Under the pieces are notes generated by a model. The model saw only the letters and a list, made by a program, of their open reading frames with translations, ran no database searches and had not been told where the DNA came from. A program made the translations under genes and the position numbers. From the NCBI GenBank assembly GCA_011043375.1, contig DQYP01000194.1, forward strand, positions 1 through 13,938: a stretch of 13,938 nt of DNA, in the 5' to 3' direction. This document shows positions 13,501 through 13,938 of this stretch, piece after piece (within the stretch, counting starts at the first letter, position 1; the number at the start of each line of letters is the position of its first letter). This DNA is from Thermotogaceae bacterium. GTDB lineage: Bacteria; Thermotogota; Thermotogae; B21-G9; HyVt-16.

Positions 13501-13938
13501 ATGAATTGGATGAAATTCTTTGAAGAGATCGTCAATCTTCCAACGGGACCAGATTTAACAATCGAAGAAAAACTATCAAAACTAAAGAACGTAGAGTCTT
13601 TCATTAGATCCCTGGGGTTTGAATGCAAGTATGGGAAAGGCTCTTTGATAGCTGAAATGGGAAATCCACCTTATATAACTCTGATTGGCCATTTCGATAC
13701 CGTATTCAAAAAAGATGACACTCTTTCGAGACCATTCAAGACCTATGATAACAAAGTATACGGCCCAGGTGTCGCAGATATGAAGGGTGGAATCGTTATA
13801 ATGCTGAAGGCAGTGAAGGAATTCTTGGATGAAAAAGTAGAAATGAAGAGAGGTTTAAGATTGATAATAAATGTTGATGAAGAATTAGGTTCTAAAATTA
13901 GCAGGGATGATATGTACGCTGCCGCTGAAGATTCCATC
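13501..13938 (+). CDS. M20 family metallopeptidase, N-terminal part (cut by window end)
   Basis: Only the first 146 residues are in the window. The pattern is that of M20 zinc peptidases such as CPG2-like glutamate carboxypeptidases and related deacylases. H64 and D66 are in LIGHFDTVF, the bridging D93 is in GVADMKGG, and the E127/E128 pair is in NVDEELGS. These are the expected metal ligands and catalytic acid/base. There is no signal peptide, so it is probably cytoplasmic. The ATG at 13501 has GAGGGTG eight bases upstream; another in-frame ATG at 13495 is too close to that site. It follows rnfB by 11 bases and may be co-transcribed. The substrate cannot be told from this part, and the dimerisation domain and last metal ligand lie beyond the window. 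Confidence 0.92.
   Translation, partial: MNWMKFFEEIVNLPTGPDLTIEEKLSKLKNVESFIRSLGFECKYGKGSLIAEMGNPPYITLIGHFDTVFKKDDTLSRPFKTYDNKVYGPGVADMKGGIVIMLKAVKEFLDEKVEMKRGLRLIINVDEELGSKISRDDMYAAAEDSI

Noticed and set aside
13490..13938. The missing RnfB ferredoxin domain might lie in another frame after the rnfB stop
   Set aside because: The sequence from 13501 reads cleanly as an M20 peptidase with its own ribosome binding site and metal ligands, and no CxxCxxC pattern follows in the other frames.
1..13938. tRNA or rRNA genes, CRISPR arrays, insertion sequences or phage genes
   Set aside because: No regularly spaced repeats, transposase-like proteins, cloverleaf arms or rRNA signatures were seen. The window is densely filled with housekeeping and energy-metabolism genes.

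Overview
The window is an AT-rich bacterial chromosome segment. Its gene content suggests a fermentative anaerobe of the Thermotogota (Thermotoga relatives). The grounds are an rnfCDGEAB cluster, NuoE/HndB/NuoF-type genes of the electron-bifurcating hydrogenase (HydABC/Bfu) family, frequent TTG/GTG starts and strong GGAGGTGAT-type ribosome binding sites. The genus cannot be fixed from this sequence alone.

Left edge (13-1025, + strand): a small membrane protein resembling DUF5362, followed by an HhH-GPD DNA glycosylase of the endonuclease III-related/MagIII type. It converges, with a 3-base gap, on a monofunctional biotin-protein ligase (birA, - strand).

Left centre (1827-6680, - strand): a five-gene redox operon in the order E1 - HndB - F1 - E2 - F2. 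E1-HndB-F1 is a complete flavin/Fe-S diaphorase module like HydC/HydB or HndABC. E2-F2 is a second NuoE/NuoF pair. F2 is unusual: its N-terminal thioredoxin-like domain has lost all four cluster cysteines (Ser, Ser, Ser, Tyr), and the C-terminal ferredoxin domain is absent. No [FeFe] hydrogenase or other NuoG/HydA-type subunit is present. A strong extended -10 promoter and a Rex-like palindrome over the predicted transcription start precede the operon. A GC-rich hairpin follows it.

Centre (6681-7058): a 378-base divergent control region with several inverted repeats. It separates the redox operon from the rightward unit.

Right (7059-13938, + strand): a tightly packed series apt - pgi - rnfC - rnfD - rnfG - rnfE - rnfA - rnfB - M20 metallopeptidase (cut by the window end). 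Gaps are 1-17 bases or short overlaps, so it is probably one transcription unit. The Rnf complex couples ferredoxin oxidation by NAD+ to Na+ or H+ pumping. RnfB is only 93 residues: it keeps the membrane anchor and the CX2CX4CX16C cluster domain but lacks the C-terminal ferredoxin domain that usually accepts electrons from ferredoxin.

Taken together, the two divergent units are machinery for exchanging electrons between NAD(H) and ferredoxin: one soluble and possibly bifurcating, one membrane-bound and energy-conserving. The two most unusual proteins are the ferredoxin-less RnfB and the cysteine-less F2 paralogue.
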